Source: Planctomycetaceae bacterium (GTDB taxonomy: Bacteria; Planctomycetota; Planctomycetia; Pirellulales; Pirellulaceae). From it: a DNA stretch of 64,000 nucleotides. Shown here one piece after another: positions 1-9,699 of this stretch. Position 1 is the stretch's first letter. Every line of letters begins with the position of its first letter. Below the pieces are notes generated by a model. It ran no database searches. It worked only from the letters and a program-made list of their open reading frames with translations, and was not told the DNA's origin. The translations under genes were made by a program, and so were the position numbers. The stretch is taken from positions 62,001 to 126,000 of the forward strand of contig JAHEBQ010000007.1 in assembly GCA_024642205.1 (NCBI GenBank), written 5' to 3'.

Positions 1-465
1 AAATGAAGGGCGTCGACGTCGGTCGTAGTTGCCTGGCCGAGTCGATTCTCGCCGGATCGGGCTTTCAGCGAGTCTCCGAGATATACCAGAATTCGGTCCG
101 AAGGCACGATTATTTCAAATCTCCTCCGGGTTAATTTGCGGGGCAGATTCGTCCGCCGCGTCGATCGTCTACCGAACCGCTCTCAATTTGGTGCACCCCA
201 AGACAAAAAGAAATTCGTTGGAATTGGTGACTTGTCAGTTTTTTCTTAATCTCAATTGCCGTCTCAGGACGTCGAGTCGATCAAGACTTGTCTTGAAATG
301 CCATCTGCCCAGCTGCCGTCGGCGATGTCAGATCTCACAAATCGGGTTTTTGTGCAAAACTCAGGGGCTGGCTCGATGACTTGGCACTCGTACGGGATTA
401 CCATGACCTGCAGAAATGAAACTGCGATTGTTCGTACCGACACTGCACCGGAATGGAATATCGCG
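1..465. other. No convincing gene
   Basis: Short open frames cross this stretch but none has a ribosome binding site, family-like composition or hydrophobic pattern that would support it. It may hold the promoter and leader of the small membrane protein that follows. Confidence 0.4.
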
Positions 466-756
466 ATGAATTTATTCTGGATCGTTTCCGGTAGCTTGAC
501 CGTGACTGCTCTCGTCACGATTTTGTTGTCAGCCAATCGACACCAGTGGATGCCTGCATCTCAAACTGCCAGGGCCTTTTGGTTGATGGCGGCGATGTCG
601 ACAGGAGCCCTGCTGATTTTTATTGGCGCCACGGTAAGCGATCTAATTCCCGATAACACGATGGTTGATGATGGGGCCTTGGCGGTAACGGGCAATTTGA
701 CCGGTTTTCTTCTGGTACATGGACCGTGGCCAAACGATTCGAAACATGCTGATTGA
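466..756 (+). CDS. Putative small two-helix membrane protein
   Basis: I do not recognise this protein. From the ATG at 466 it has 96 residues with two clear hydrophobic segments, about residues 1-23 (beginning MNLFWIVSG) and 43-64, joined by a short polar loop, followed by a polar tail. Upstream in-frame ATGs at 376 and 256 would add a non-hydrophobic leader. The start at 466 was chosen only because it opens directly into the first membrane segment; no strong Shine-Dalgarno sequence precedes any candidate. The alternating polar and hydrophobic pattern is better than expected for a random frame, but without homologues the gene remains doubtful. Confidence 0.35.
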   Translation: MNLFWIVSGSLTVTALVTILLSANRHQWMPASQTARAFWLMAAMSTGALLIFIGATVSDLIPDNTMVDDGALAVTGNLTGFLLVHGPWPNDSKHAD

Positions 757-1003
757 AAATCGAATACACTGGTAACGAAAGTCCGCTGGGCCTGATCGGA
801 ACATCCAACGATGTACACTTCACTTCTCGAGCTTTCGTCGTCACAATTAATGAAAGTAGTTTTGTCTTGTACCAGACGATTGGGTGGAGGCAGGCCTGGT
901 ATCTCCCGTTCTGCGGCCTGACCTGGGTGCACCTGCGGGGTGAACCAATTACCGTTTGAGGACAGGCGATCACTGTTGTAATGATTCAAGGGAGATATTC
1001 GCG

Positions 1004-1420
1004 ATGACACAGGCAGAATTAGAGGAGTATTTAGTTGCGCTCGACGAGGTTCAGCGAGTTGAGAACTTTGGCTATTCATTTTTCTTTGTTGGCGATGACC
1101 ATCGAATGCCGTTCGTGACCATCGCCAATTCCGACAACGAGTTCGACAATGTTTCGAACCTCAATCGCGAGGGCGTGTTTCGTGTCAACATTGGCATCAA
1201 GAAGGAAACGTTCAAGGGTTTGATTACCGAACCCGCTTCTGACTCAATTGACTACTCGGTGCTCAACACATTCCTTCCGCATCCCGATTACGCGAAGCAG
1301 TACTTCGTCTGCATACTCAATCCGACCGGAAGTAACCTCGAATTGGCGAAACAGTTGATAACGGAGGCGCATTCTATCGCGGCGCGGAGGTTTCGACGCA
1401 AGACCGAGACTTCGGAGTAA
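1004..1420 (+). CDS. DUF6194-like protein
   Basis: This 138-residue soluble protein resembles the DUF6194 family, whose function is unknown. The family-like core is visible: a central aromatic/acidic segment (FFVGDD, about residues 26-31), a PHP-type motif in LPHPDYAKQYFVCILNP (about 92-108) and a C-terminal helix with SNLELAKQLITEAH. There is no signal peptide or membrane segment, so it should be cytoplasmic. The ATG at 1004 is preceded by AAGGGAGATATTCGCG, a good ribosome binding site, and is preferred to an upstream in-frame start at 956. It stands alone, with no operon partner. The family assignment rests on remembered pattern and is moderately sure. Confidence 0.75.
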   Translation: MTQAELEEYLVALDEVQRVENFGYSFFFVGDDHRMPFVTIANSDNEFDNVSNLNREGVFRVNIGIKKETFKGLITEPASDSIDYSVLNTFLPHPDYAKQYFVCILNPTGSNLELAKQLITEAHSIAARRFRRKTETSE

Positions 1421-1913
1421 ATCGGCCGGATCATGTCAAAATGGTGAATTTGAGCCTTTAAAAAGGCGGACGTCACTTGACGCTTCACTTTCAGCAACGC
1501 CTGCCTCGGCGACCACGCGAACCGCTTGTCGCATGCGATAATATACCCGCCAATCCAACGGTTGTGATGAACGACGGGTCGTTGCCGATGCCGGTTGAAG
1601 CGTATCGGTTCAAAAACGACGGGGACTCAATGTGTCGAATTGGCTGGCTCATGCCAAAATTCACCTTCATGCGATTTCCGTTTCATCCGCTCCGGCGTCG
1701 TTAACGGATGCGAAATTCGGATGGTCGCCATTTGGGTTTGGACGAGTTATTTCCAGACTTAACGGCTCCAGACAGGCACTTATTTCTTCCCAACCGCGAG
1801 CGAATGCGACATAATCTGGCGACTCGTTGGCGGCTGCGCTGCGGATTACGATCAGCTTTGTTACCAGTCGGACCTGGTTTTAATCCTTGCCGATTGAAAA
1901 CGGGAGAAAAAAC
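1421..1913. other. Intergenic, no gene seen
   Basis: Overlapping open frames lie here on both strands but all are Arg/Pro/Ser-rich and none has a ribosome binding site. A weak sigma-54-like sequence, TGGCGGCTGCGCTGCG, lies in the 1828-1845 region upstream of the next gene, but its -12 half is poor. Confidence 0.4.
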
Positions 1914-2501
1914 ATGCACGTAAATGAAGCTCATCGTATTGTATTTTTGTCGATTGCCATCGCGATTTTTGCTGGCCCACAGGTGCTGTCTGCCCAAGGC
2001 ACTGACGATGCGAAGGCTGCTTTTAGCCAGGAAATGCTCTTTGAAAAATTGGCTGGAGAGTGGGAAGGTACCTGCCGCACTTGGTTTGAGCCGAATAAGC
2101 TCGCTGACGAATCAAAAGTAGCCGGCAAGATCACGAAAGTTCTTGATGGTCGTTTTCTTCGGCACACCTACCAGGGTTCCATTCGAGGCAAGTCACGAAA
2201 CGGTGAAGAGTTGCTCGGATTTAATTCGATAGCGAGAACTTTCCAGTCATCGTGGGTGGATGACTTTCACATGAATTACGCCATCATGTTTTCCCAAGGC
2301 ACGGCGTCGGATCGTGGTTTTGATGTTCGCGGTGAATACGATGTTGGCGAAAACGAGCCAAGATGGGGATGGCGAACGGTGTTCCAATTGGTGGACGATG
2401 ATCACTTGACGATTACTGCCTATAACGTCAGTCCGGAGGGGACGGAGGCCAAGGCCGTCGAAACAACCTATCGCCGCATCCAAAAGCCTGGGTCTGAATA
2501 A
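1914..2501 (+). CDS. DUF1579-family secreted protein
   Basis: The 195-residue product begins with a signal peptide (hydrophobic run about residues 8-22, cleavage probably after LSAQG) and continues with a DUF1579-type domain. Features are the opening FEKLAGEWEGTCRTWFEP (about 44-61), a central FLRHTYQGSIRGKS segment and GYD-like strands leading to the LVDDDHLTITAYN end. DUF1579 proteins are beta-barrel, lipocalin-like proteins of unknown ligand. The ATG at 1914 is chosen over one at 1887 because GGGAGAAAAAAC precedes it and the signal peptide starts there. It is monocistronic; the next gene, also a small secreted protein, is 133 bases downstream. Exported location is confident; ligand is not known. 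Confidence 0.8.
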   Translation: MHVNEAHRIVFLSIAIAIFAGPQVLSAQGTDDAKAAFSQEMLFEKLAGEWEGTCRTWFEPNKLADESKVAGKITKVLDGRFLRHTYQGSIRGKSRNGEELLGFNSIARTFQSSWVDDFHMNYAIMFSQGTASDRGFDVRGEYDVGENEPRWGWRTVFQLVDDDHLTITAYNVSPEGTEAKAVETTYRRIQKPGSE

Positions 2502-2634
2502 ACTTAGTTACTGGATAAGTCGGAGTTGGACCAATTGTTATTTGTTGGACTCGTGTTTCGAATTGTGAACGGTGACGCCCGTATTAACGCGTTTTAACAC
2601 TAAACTGCCATCGCAAATTGGAGAAATCGGACCG

Positions 2635-3132
2635 ATGAACCTAACAGAATTGAGGGTATTCCGAATGATGGTCCTCGTTAGTGGAACAGTACTTTTGGGC
2701 TCGGCTGAGTATTCCAACTCCTGGGAGTCAACCGTAGTTGTAACGGAGGATTCGCCTGCCAGAGTTCTGCAGAACATGCAAGGAAAATGGAGGGTTGCTG
2801 GTATTTACCTGCCCACGATTGGTGACGACGGGCCATTTCCAGGAGATCTTGGAACTGCGCAGGTCGGTTCTGAGATTTCGATTCACGGCAACTCAATTTT
2901 GTCGGCGAACAAGTTAGTTGCGACCATTGCGAATGACCTGGATCTGCCGCAGCAAGAAAAAGAGATAGGCCTGCGCGACTGGCGGTTAATGCTATTGACG
3001 CTGCCGACTGGCAAGGGGGTTTTGTGCAGCTACGACATCGCCGGCGACGCCATGGAAATCGCGTATACCTACAGATGTTCGTGTCATCGAGGGTCAGGAC
3101 ATATCCTCCGTTTTGAACGGACCAAGGAGTGA
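2635..3132 (+). CDS. Small secreted protein, TIGR03067-like
   Basis: A 165-residue product with a hydrophobic N-terminus (about residues 7-24) that looks like a signal peptide. After it comes LQNMQGKWRVAGIYLP (about 49-64), resembling the LqGtWrv opening of the TIGR03067 lipocalin-like domain common in planctomycetes. A Cys pair in CSCHRGSG lies near the end, followed by HILRFERTKE. The ATG at 2635 follows TTGGAGAAATCGGACCG; an ATG 27 bases later is also possible. It may be co-expressed with the preceding DUF1579 protein, which has the same size class and location. Function is unknown, and the family call is tentative. Confidence 0.65.
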   Translation: MNLTELRVFRMMVLVSGTVLLGSAEYSNSWESTVVVTEDSPARVLQNMQGKWRVAGIYLPTIGDDGPFPGDLGTAQVGSEISIHGNSILSANKLVATIANDLDLPQQEKEIGLRDWRLMLLTLPTGKGVLCSYDIAGDAMEIAYTYRCSCHRGSGHILRFERTKE

Positions 3133-3251
3133 TGATTTGCCGATGGTCAAGTGGCGAATTTCAAAGGAGAATCACAATTTCCAAAAGTAACCCCAAGCGG
3201 CAACCAGCAAGTTCCCGGACGAAGCTGCCCATGGTTCGCGTAAATGTCGGT

Positions 3252-4418
3252 CTAAGGCGTTGGGTCGGGGTGGTTTACCGCAAGCCGTTTGGTCAGCCAA
3301 TCCGCAATGACTTTTCGACTTTTTTCGCTGATGGGACCGAAACAGCCGTCTTGTTCCGGACCCAATTGATGCCCAACGCTGGGCAATAGCCGGATTTGCG
3401 CGTGATCCAGGTTTTTCGACTGGATTAAATCGAACAAAAGGGGGGCCTGGTGTGACTGACCGCTGTCAAGCGTTCCGTATACGATGAGTGTGTCAATTTT
3501 TCTCTCCTGCAAAATGTCTTCGGTCCATCGCATGCCCGAGAAATCGACTTTCAGCAAATTACTGAAATCGCTTGCGGCTCGGACATGGCGTGCAAGGCCC
3601 GCCGCAATTTCCCAGTCAACCAGCTGCAGATCGGCAATAAAATCGAGCTGCTCGAATCGTTGACTCGCGAGTGGATGCTGGCGGTTGGCCGCTTCCCGGC
3701 TCCATTCCGAGAATTCCTGCTTGTTGCACATCCCGTCAAAATTGGTATCGGTGGAACGGATGAAATGATTCGCGGCATTCAGGTTATTGCCATGTCCCCG
3801 ATCGGAGTCGGAAGTCCTGATTGCCTGGGCGGGAGCCAGCAACACCAAAGCGTCAATCCCGTCATCAACCAGGGCAATGTTGGCTGCACGCACGGCACCC
3901 AGGCTGTGTCCGAGCAGAATGACCTTGTCGTTTTCAAACCAATGCAGGTCGCGAAAATGGGCTAGCGCGGATTTGGAAAACCGCAGCAAATCGTTGATCG
4001 AATACAAGGTCATCCCGTTTGGCCAAGCGTCTCGTTTTGGATCGTCCTGACGAATCGTGGTCCAGTGCATGACGACAAATCCTCGTTCGGCAAGTGTCGT
4101 TGCGATGAGCGGAGCATCGGAGTGCGATTGGCCGGTGATCGTGAACTGTTTGTTCTCTCCATCGACGTCAACGAAACCGGGCACCGACCAGTTCAGGTCG
4201 TTTCCGATTCCACCTCCGAGCATGAGAACGCCATACCCATTGCGATTGGGTTTGGGAGGGGAGACGATTCTCGCGTCAAAAACAAATCCCTCTTCAGATG
4301 CAAACGAAGTTGCAAAGGTCGTGACCGTGAAAGGTTCGATCGAAGTTTCCTGGGCTCCGACCGTTGAGCCAAGGATAAGGATAGTCGAGATTGGAGTGAA
4401 CAACAATCGGAAGTGCAT
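3252..4418 (-). CDS. Secreted alpha/beta hydrolase with an EF-hand loop
   Basis: A 388-residue exported hydrolase. Residues 1-22 form a signal peptide ending GSTVGAQ. The alpha/beta-hydrolase core follows: oxyanion-type GGGIGND (68-74), nucleophile elbow GHSLGA with Ser172, a likely acid at Asp318 in YGTLDSG, and the catalytic His350 in SVGHQ. Between nucleophile and acid lies a canonical EF-hand loop, DTNFDGMCNKQE (224-235), with Asp/Asn/Asp at positions 1, 3, 5, Gly at 6 and Glu at 12, so calcium binding is likely. The substrate is not predictable; dienelactone-hydrolase-like or peptidase-like esterases fit. It is monocistronic and convergent with the upstream secreted-protein genes. Confidence 0.85.
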   Translation of the reverse strand: MHFRLLFTPISTILILGSTVGAQETSIEPFTVTTFATSFASEEGFVFDARIVSPPKPNRNGYGVLMLGGGIGNDLNWSVPGFVDVDGENKQFTITGQSHSDAPLIATTLAERGFVVMHWTTIRQDDPKRDAWPNGMTLYSINDLLRFSKSALAHFRDLHWFENDKVILLGHSLGAVRAANIALVDDGIDALVLLAPAQAIRTSDSDRGHGNNLNAANHFIRSTDTNFDGMCNKQEFSEWSREAANRQHPLASQRFEQLDFIADLQLVDWEIAAGLARHVRAASDFSNLLKVDFSGMRWTEDILQERKIDTLIVYGTLDSGQSHQAPLLFDLIQSKNLDHAQIRLLPSVGHQLGPEQDGCFGPISEKSRKVIADWLTKRLAVNHPDPTP

Positions 4419-4868
4419 CGATTCGCATTGGTGGTACAGGTTGTGTTCCTAAAACAAATGACGTGCTTGACTCAAATGATAACCACCCAAAGGCAATGAA
4501 AGACGGAAATCCGGGCTGAAATTCGGGTGAATTAATCCAAATACCGTCCAATTCCGGGACGTGATCACAACAACAGACTCGTTGAATTCTTCCACATTGG
4601 CGAAAGCGAATCCAGAAGACCGTCGTCGTCCCAGGCAATGTAACCCGGCAGGTAAAGGCCAACCTTTCGTGGCAGATTCCGTTAAGTGGTGTTTACTCGA
4701 TCCTATCAACTCGAACACGCCGGTTTGTGCCGTTTCAATCCGGAGAGTTCGGGGCATCGTTGGTATTCATGTCAAAACCAGGCTGGTTCGGTTTACGGCG
4801 CGCGAATTCGCATCATTCTGACAATTCGTTATGATGACCAGTGACGGAATTTCGAACAACGGATTAGC
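4419..4868. other. Intergenic between divergent genes
   Basis: This stretch separates the minus-strand hydrolase from the plus-strand ABC exporter operon. Short frames on both strands here lack support. Its right end leads into a sigma-54-like promoter at 4869. Confidence 0.4.
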
Positions 4869-4884
4869 CGGCTCGCGATTTGCA
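4869..4884 (+). promoter_or_regulatory. Candidate sigma-54 promoter, ABC exporter operon
   Basis: CGGCTCGCGATTTGCA has the invariant GG and GC at the right 10-nt spacing and a perfect TTGCA -12 box. The -24 box is weaker (CGGCT for TGGCA). It ends 93 bases before the ATG at 4978. If real, the transcript starts near 4896 and the longer frame opening at 4831 cannot be used. Confidence 0.5.
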
Positions 4885-4977
4885 ATGGAATATCGTCTAA
4901 ACCACCTGGACGTGGTCGGTTCCACGTCTCAAAGTACATTTGGGATTCCGGTTCAAACCGGTTTCATCGACAAGAAC

Positions 4978-5703
4978 ATGAGCACCGAAAATCCACCCCG
5001 CACGACTGTTTTCCGGGCGGTGGATATTGCCAAGATCTATCAAATGGGTGAAGTAAACGTCCATGCGTTGCGGGGAGTCAGCCTGGAATTGTACGAACAT
5101 GAGTTCGTCGTTCTTCTGGGTGCCTCCGGAAGCGGTAAATCGACGTTGCTCAATATACTTGGTGGGCTCGATGTACCTACCACTGGAACCGTTCACTATC
5201 TCGACAGGGAATTAACGGCGAGTGACGAGTCGGCGCTTACCCGTTATCGACGCGAAAATGTCGGTTTTGTGTTTCAGTTCTATAATTTGATTCCAAGCTT
5301 GACCGCGCGGGAGAACGTCGAGTTAATTACCGAGATCGCCAGGGACCCAATGGATCCGATGGCCGCACTGGATTTGGTCAAGTTAAAAGATCGCGCCAAT
5401 CATTTTCCGGCTCAATTGTCCGGGGGCGAACAGCAACGTGTCGCCATTGCGCGGGCGATTGCCAAGAAACCAAAAGTTCTGCTTTGTGATGAACCCACCG
5501 GTGCGCTGGATGTTGAAACTGGCATTGTCGTCCTTGAAGCGATCGCCAGAATCAACCACGAGTTGGGAACGACGACCGCTGTCATCACACACAATGCTGC
5601 GATTGCCAGAATGGCCGACCGTGTGATTTCACTCTCCAACGGCCAGATTTCTGGAGTTCATGAGAATGCCAGCAAGATCTCTGCCAATGAACTGGAATGG
5701 TAA
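4978..5703 (+). CDS. ABC exporter ATP-binding protein (LolD/MacB type)
   Basis: The 241-residue product is a stand-alone nucleotide-binding subunit of the LolD/MacB/DevA kind. It has Walker A GASGSGKS (48-55), a Q-loop in [18 protein letters not shown], signature [14 protein letters not shown], Walker [13 protein letters not shown], and the H-loop histidine in AVITHN. The ATG at 4978 gives the usual family length; frames opening at 4831 would add 49 non-conserved residues and would begin upstream of the likely transcription start. Three bases separate its stop from the FtsX-type permease, and a HlyD adaptor follows, so the three genes form one tripartite exporter operon. Substrate is unknown; DevBCA systems move glycolipids and MacB-like systems move peptides. 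Confidence 0.93.
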   Translation: MSTENPPRTTVFRAVDIAKIYQMGEVNVHALRGVSLELYEHEFVVLLGASGSGKSTLLNILGGLDVPTTGTVHYLDRELTASDESALTRYRRENVGFVFQFYNLIPSLTARENVELITEIARDPMDPMAALDLVKLKDRANHFPAQLSGGEQQRVAIARAIAKKPKVLLCDEPTGALDVETGIVVLEAIARINHELGTTTAVITHNAAIARMADRVISLSNGQISGVHENASKISANELEW

Positions 5704-5706
5704 CTC

Positions 5707-8070
5707 ATGCGCAATCTCGACCGAAAGCTGGTTCGCGATCTTACTCGAATGAAGGGTCAGATGATCGCCATTGTGATGGTGATTGCCGCCGGCGTCGGAA
5801 CTTTCGTAATGTCGATGTGTGCGTATGCATCACTGAGCGATGGCAAGCAATCATTCTATCGCGATTTTCGGTTTGCCGACGTTTTCGCCTCAGCTCGACG
5901 CTGTCCCGATTCGCTGATTCCTCGCATCAGGGAGATTCCCGGCGTGGCGACCGTCGAAACGCGTTTGGTTTATAACGTTTTGTTGAACGTTCCCGGCATG
6001 ACGGAGCCGGCAACGGCCCGGCTGATTTCGGTACCGGATTCCGGTGAAACAGAGTTGAACAACGTCTACATTTCCCGAGGCCGGATGCTGGAACCGGGCA
6101 ATCTCGGGGAGGTTGTTGTTTCAGAGATGTTTGCTGAAGCCCACGGATTTAACCCGGGTGACAGCGTCTCGGTAATCATAAACGGCCGTTTGAGAGAGTT
6201 GAAAATGGTTGGCAATGTCCTGACGCCGGAATATGTCATCCAGATTCAGGGTGGGAGCATGCTACCCGACAAGAAACGATTTGGTATTTTCTGGATTAAT
6301 GAACGCGAGCTTGAAGCCGCGTTTGACATGTCGGGGGCATTCAACAGTGTTTCGCTGAAACTCGGTCACGGGGCCAACGTGCAGGAAGTCATCGAGCAGC
6401 TTGATCAGTTACTTGAGCCTTACGGATCCATCGGGGCATTTGATCGCAGCCAGCAACTATCGCACCAGTATGTGACCGATGAGCTGTTTCAGTTAAAAAC
6501 GATGGCCACGATCGCACCAATCATTTTTCTTTCCGTTGCCGCGTTTCTGCTGAACATTGTGGTTTCACGAATCATCAGCCAGCAGCGTGAACAGATCGCG
6601 GCCCTCAAGGCATTTGGCTATACGAACTATGAAGTCGGTTTTCACTACCTCAACCTGGTGCTGGTGATTTCAGTAACCGGAACGATCGTCGGGACACTGT
6701 TTGGATTTTGGATGGCTGTCAACCTGACAGAGATGTACCAGGAGTTCTACAAATTTCCGCAACTGGCTTTTCAAGTTAATACCGCAGCTGTCCTCTGGGC
6801 GCTTCTTTTGACCACATTTGCAGCGGTCGTCGGAACCTGGTTGGCGGTTCGAAAGGCGATTCACTTGCCACCGGCCGAAGCGATGCGCCCCGAACCACCG
6901 CCCAGCTACCGTCCAACCATCGTTGAACGGTACCTTCCTGCCGGAATGCTCCCGGCGGAGCTTCGGATGATCATCCGCAACATCGAGCGCAAACCGATCA
7001 AGTCATTCGTATCCATCCTCGGAATCGCTGTCGCGGTTTCCGTGCTGATTCTGGGAAGCTTCTCCCTTGACTCATTGAATTACCTGATAAACTTCCAGTT
7101 TCGCAAAGCCCAGCGACAGGACTTGACGGTGACGTTTGTAGAACCCGCCACCTCGTCCGTGATGTATGAGATGTCGGGTTTGCCCGGCGTTCTTGAAAGC
7201 GAAACCATGCGGGCGGTGGCTGCTCGCATTCGATTTCAACACCGGTCCCGGCGAGTTGGGATCATGGGACTGGAATCCGAACCTCAGTTGTTTCGATTGC
7301 TCACGGAAGATGAACAACCGATCCGGGTTCCACAGCACGGCATCATGCTCAACAGCAAGCTTGCCGAACTGCTGGGGACTCGACTCGGCGATCGTGTGAC
7401 CGTTGAGATTCTGGAAGACAAGCAGCCGGTTGCCCAGGTAGAAGTTACGTCTATCGTCAATGAATTCGGTGGCATCAATGCGTATATGGACAAGTTGCAA
7501 CTGCACAAGCTTTTGAAGGAATCGCAAGTTGCTTCTGGCGCATTTTTGAGAGTAGATCCGAACTACATCGAGGATGTCTTTCAAAACCTGGAATCACGAC
7601 CGGGGGTCGGCAGCGTTTCCATCAAGAATGCCACGATTCAGAGTTTCAAGGAGACGATTGCAGAAAACATGCTCACCATGCGTTCATTCAATATTCTGTT
7701 TGCGGCGGTGATTGCAATAGGAGTCGTTTACAACAGTGCTCGAATTTCATTGTCGGAACAAAGCCGCGATTTGGCAACGATGCGCGTGATTGGATTCACA
7801 CGAACCGAAGTCTCGACTATTCTATTGGGAGAGATCACACTGTTTACGATCCTGGCGATTCCACTCGGATGGCTGATCGGGTACGGATTGGCGGCACTCA
7901 TGATCCTGGGGCTCGACACTGAAAACTACCGCATCCCGTTGGTCGTCAGCCGATCAACATTTGCATTTGCATCCGTGGTGGTTGTTCTGGCTACCTTTTT
8001 TTCCGCTCTCGTCGTGCAACGCCGAATCAGTAAACTCGACCTGGTCTCAGTTTTGAAAACGAGGGAGTAA
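5707..8070 (+). CDS. FtsX-family ABC transporter permease
   Basis: A 787-residue integral membrane permease. The first transmembrane helix is near residues 17-38, followed by a large periplasmic MacB_PCD-like domain to about 265. A three-helix FtsX unit spans about 268-400, then a second transmembrane helix (about 437-460), a second periplasmic domain, and a final FtsX unit from about 655 to 780. This duplicated arrangement is typical of the larger FtsX permeases. It follows the ATPase gene by three bases and precedes a HlyD adaptor, so it should be the membrane channel or mechanotransmission subunit of that exporter. All domains look intact. Substrate cannot be told from sequence. Confidence 0.92.
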   Translation: MRNLDRKLVRDLTRMKGQMIAIVMVIAAGVGTFVMSMCAYASLSDGKQSFYRDFRFADVFASARRCPDSLIPRIREIPGVATVETRLVYNVLLNVPGMTEPATARLISVPDSGETELNNVYISRGRMLEPGNLGEVVVSEMFAEAHGFNPGDSVSVIINGRLRELKMVGNVLTPEYVIQIQGGSMLPDKKRFGIFWINERELEAAFDMSGAFNSVSLKLGHGANVQEVIEQLDQLLEPYGSIGAFDRSQQLSHQYVTDELFQLKTMATIAPIIFLSVAAFLLNIVVSRIISQQREQIAALKAFGYTNYEVGFHYLNLVLVISVTGTIVGTLFGFWMAVNLTEMYQEFYKFPQLAFQVNTAAVLWALLLTTFAAVVGTWLAVRKAIHLPPAEAMRPEPPPSYRPTIVERYLPAGMLPAELRMIIRNIERKPIKSFVSILGIAVAVSVLILGSFSLDSLNYLINFQFRKAQRQDLTVTFVEPATSSVMYEMSGLPGVLESETMRAVAARIRFQHRSRRVGIMGLESEPQLFRLLTEDEQPIRVPQHGIMLNSKLAELLGTRLGDRVTVEILEDKQPVAQVEVTSIVNEFGGINAYMDKLQLHKLLKESQVASGAFLRVDPNYIEDVFQNLESRPGVGSVSIKNATIQSFKETIAENMLTMRSFNILFAAVIAIGVVYNSARISLSEQSRDLATMRVIGFTRTEVSTILLGEITLFTILAIPLGWLIGYGLAALMILGLDTENYRIPLVVSRSTFAFASVVVVLATFFSALVVQRRISKLDLVSVLKTRE

Positions 8071-8215
8071 CGGATTTCAGTGCCAAATTTGAATGCAAGC
8101 GGCGAAACGGGAACTTTATTCCCTTCGGCCCCACGGTTGCTGCCGGTCGGTCATGTGGGGAAAAAACAGTTTCTGAGGTGTTGTGCTCCCGACTCAAGGA
8201 CATAGAAACTCGAAC

Positions 8216-9421
8216 ATGAAATTTTCTTTACGAACGCTGATCTGGGCGGTCGTGCTCTTGGCGATGATTCTCGCCGGGGCCATGGCCATGATCCGCAATC
8301 CGGTCGATGTCGAATACGCGACAGTGACGGAGGGGCCTTTGCGAGTGTCGGTTCAGGAAGATGGCAAAACGCGGATCAGGGAAAAATATGTGGTTTCGGC
8401 CCCGGTCGCAGGACGTCTTACGAGAATCAAGCTCAAAGCGGGGGACGCGGTCGAAGGCGACACGACCCTACTGGCCGTGATCCAACCGAGTGACCCGGAA
8501 ATGCTCGACGCTCGATCTCGCGCTCAAGCCGAAGCCAGAGTTCAAAGCGCAGAAGCGGCGCTGCGGCGCGCAGAATCGAATTCGGAACAAGCGAAAATCA
8601 ACTACGAACTGAACAAGACGAAGTTTGACCGCGCCGAACGGCTGCTTGGCAAGGCGATCTCGCAAGACGAATATGATATCGCCAAGGCAGAGTTCCTGGC
8701 GAGCTCGCAGGCGATCAAGTCAGCGAAATTTGACACGGAAATTGCCAGGTTCGAACTTCAAATGGCCGAAGCGGCCGCGCGCCAGTTCGGTGAAACCGAG
8801 ATAGAATCTTCTGTCGAGCCTTTTGAACTTCGAGCCCCGATTGCCGGAAGAGTCCTGCGAGTTTTCCAGGAGAGTTCCAGTGTCGTCAGCGTCGGGACTC
8901 CGCTGTTGGAACTGGGCGATCCCCAAAACCTGGAAATAGAAATCGACGTACTGTCCACCGACGCGGTCAGGATCAAAGCGGGTGCAGATCTGACGATCGA
9001 GCACTGGGGTGGTGAATCGCCCCTTCGCGGAAATGTCAGGATCATCGAACCGGCTGCGTTCACAAAAGTTTCCTCGCTGGGAGTCGAAGAACAACGCGTC
9101 AATGTCATCGCGGATTTCAACGAAGTCCCGGAACGTATCGCGACCCTCGGTGATGGGTATCGAATCGAGGGGCGGATCACCGTCGGCGAACTTGGCAATG
9201 CGCTTCTGATTCCCAATAGCGCACTGTTTCGTTATCGTCGGCAATGGAACGTGATGAAGATAGTCGACGACAGGGCCGTCATGCAACCGGTCGAAGTCGG
9301 TTTGCAAAACGAATCCCACGCGCAAATCAGCCAGGGGCTCCAGCCAGGTGATCAGGTCATTGTCTATCCCAGCGATGAAGTTCAGGCCGGTACGAAAGTA
9401 AGGCCGGTGAACCGAAAATAG
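8216..9421 (+). CDS. HlyD/RND-type periplasmic adaptor
   Basis: A 401-residue membrane-fusion protein. An N-terminal membrane anchor (about residues 7-27) is followed by a lipoyl/barrel-sandwich half (VVSAPVAGRLTRIKLKAGD, about 59-77), a long alpha-helical hairpin rich in Ala/Glu/Arg (about 95-190), the second lipoyl half with LRAPIAGRVLRVF, and beta-barrel and membrane-proximal domains. The ATG at 8216 follows CTCAAGGACATAG. The gene lies 145 bases after the FtsX permease and probably belongs to the same operon, linking the inner-membrane exporter to an outer-membrane route; no TolC-like gene is nearby. A weak GG/GC-spaced sequence at 8126-8141 might be an internal sigma-54 promoter, but the -24 box is poor. 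Confidence 0.9.
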   Translation: MKFSLRTLIWAVVLLAMILAGAMAMIRNPVDVEYATVTEGPLRVSVQEDGKTRIREKYVVSAPVAGRLTRIKLKAGDAVEGDTTLLAVIQPSDPEMLDARSRAQAEARVQSAEAALRRAESNSEQAKINYELNKTKFDRAERLLGKAISQDEYDIAKAEFLASSQAIKSAKFDTEIARFELQMAEAAARQFGETEIESSVEPFELRAPIAGRVLRVFQESSSVVSVGTPLLELGDPQNLEIEIDVLSTDAVRIKAGADLTIEHWGGESPLRGNVRIIEPAAFTKVSSLGVEEQRVNVIADFNEVPERIATLGDGYRIEGRITVGELGNALLIPNSALFRYRRQWNVMKIVDDRAVMQPVEVGLQNESHAQISQGLQPGDQVIVYPSDEVQAGTKVRPVNRK

Positions 9422-9699
9422 GTTCGTCCCTCAAGGGATTGCCTGGCCGTCCGGAACCGTCAGCGATAGTGTTCAAGAACCGGGCTGGGTTTTCGTTGCG
9501 TTTATTCCTTCCTCGGGCAGAACTGGAGGCGCGGCTTCAGGAAACGAACAGAATCGTCCCTAAATTCCGTCTGCTACGGCCGGAAAACCACAACGTCGGT
9601 GTAATTCTCCGACTCCGGGCTATGCTGCGGCATATCACTTCTGGTCGTGGCTGAAACAACACTTGCACAACCCGATAACCTGATCCCCAGTTCCTTTAA

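Noticed and set aside
29..379. Open frame of 116 codons near the left end
   Set aside because: No binding site, no domain, and residue composition like a chance frame (Ser/Arg/Leu-rich with scattered Cys).
4831..4977. Longer N-terminus for the first ABC ATPase
   Set aside because: The extra 49 residues are not family-like, and the probable promoter at 4869 lies inside this segment.
8126..8141. CGGCCCCACGGTTGCT as sigma-54 promoter for the HlyD gene
   Set aside because: Spacing is right but the -24 box lacks A and C positions, and the gene is probably read from the operon promoter.
9439..9654. Open frame of 71 codons before the receiver remnant
   Set aside because: Arg/Leu/Pro-rich, no binding site, no recognisable motif; does not extend the receiver domain.
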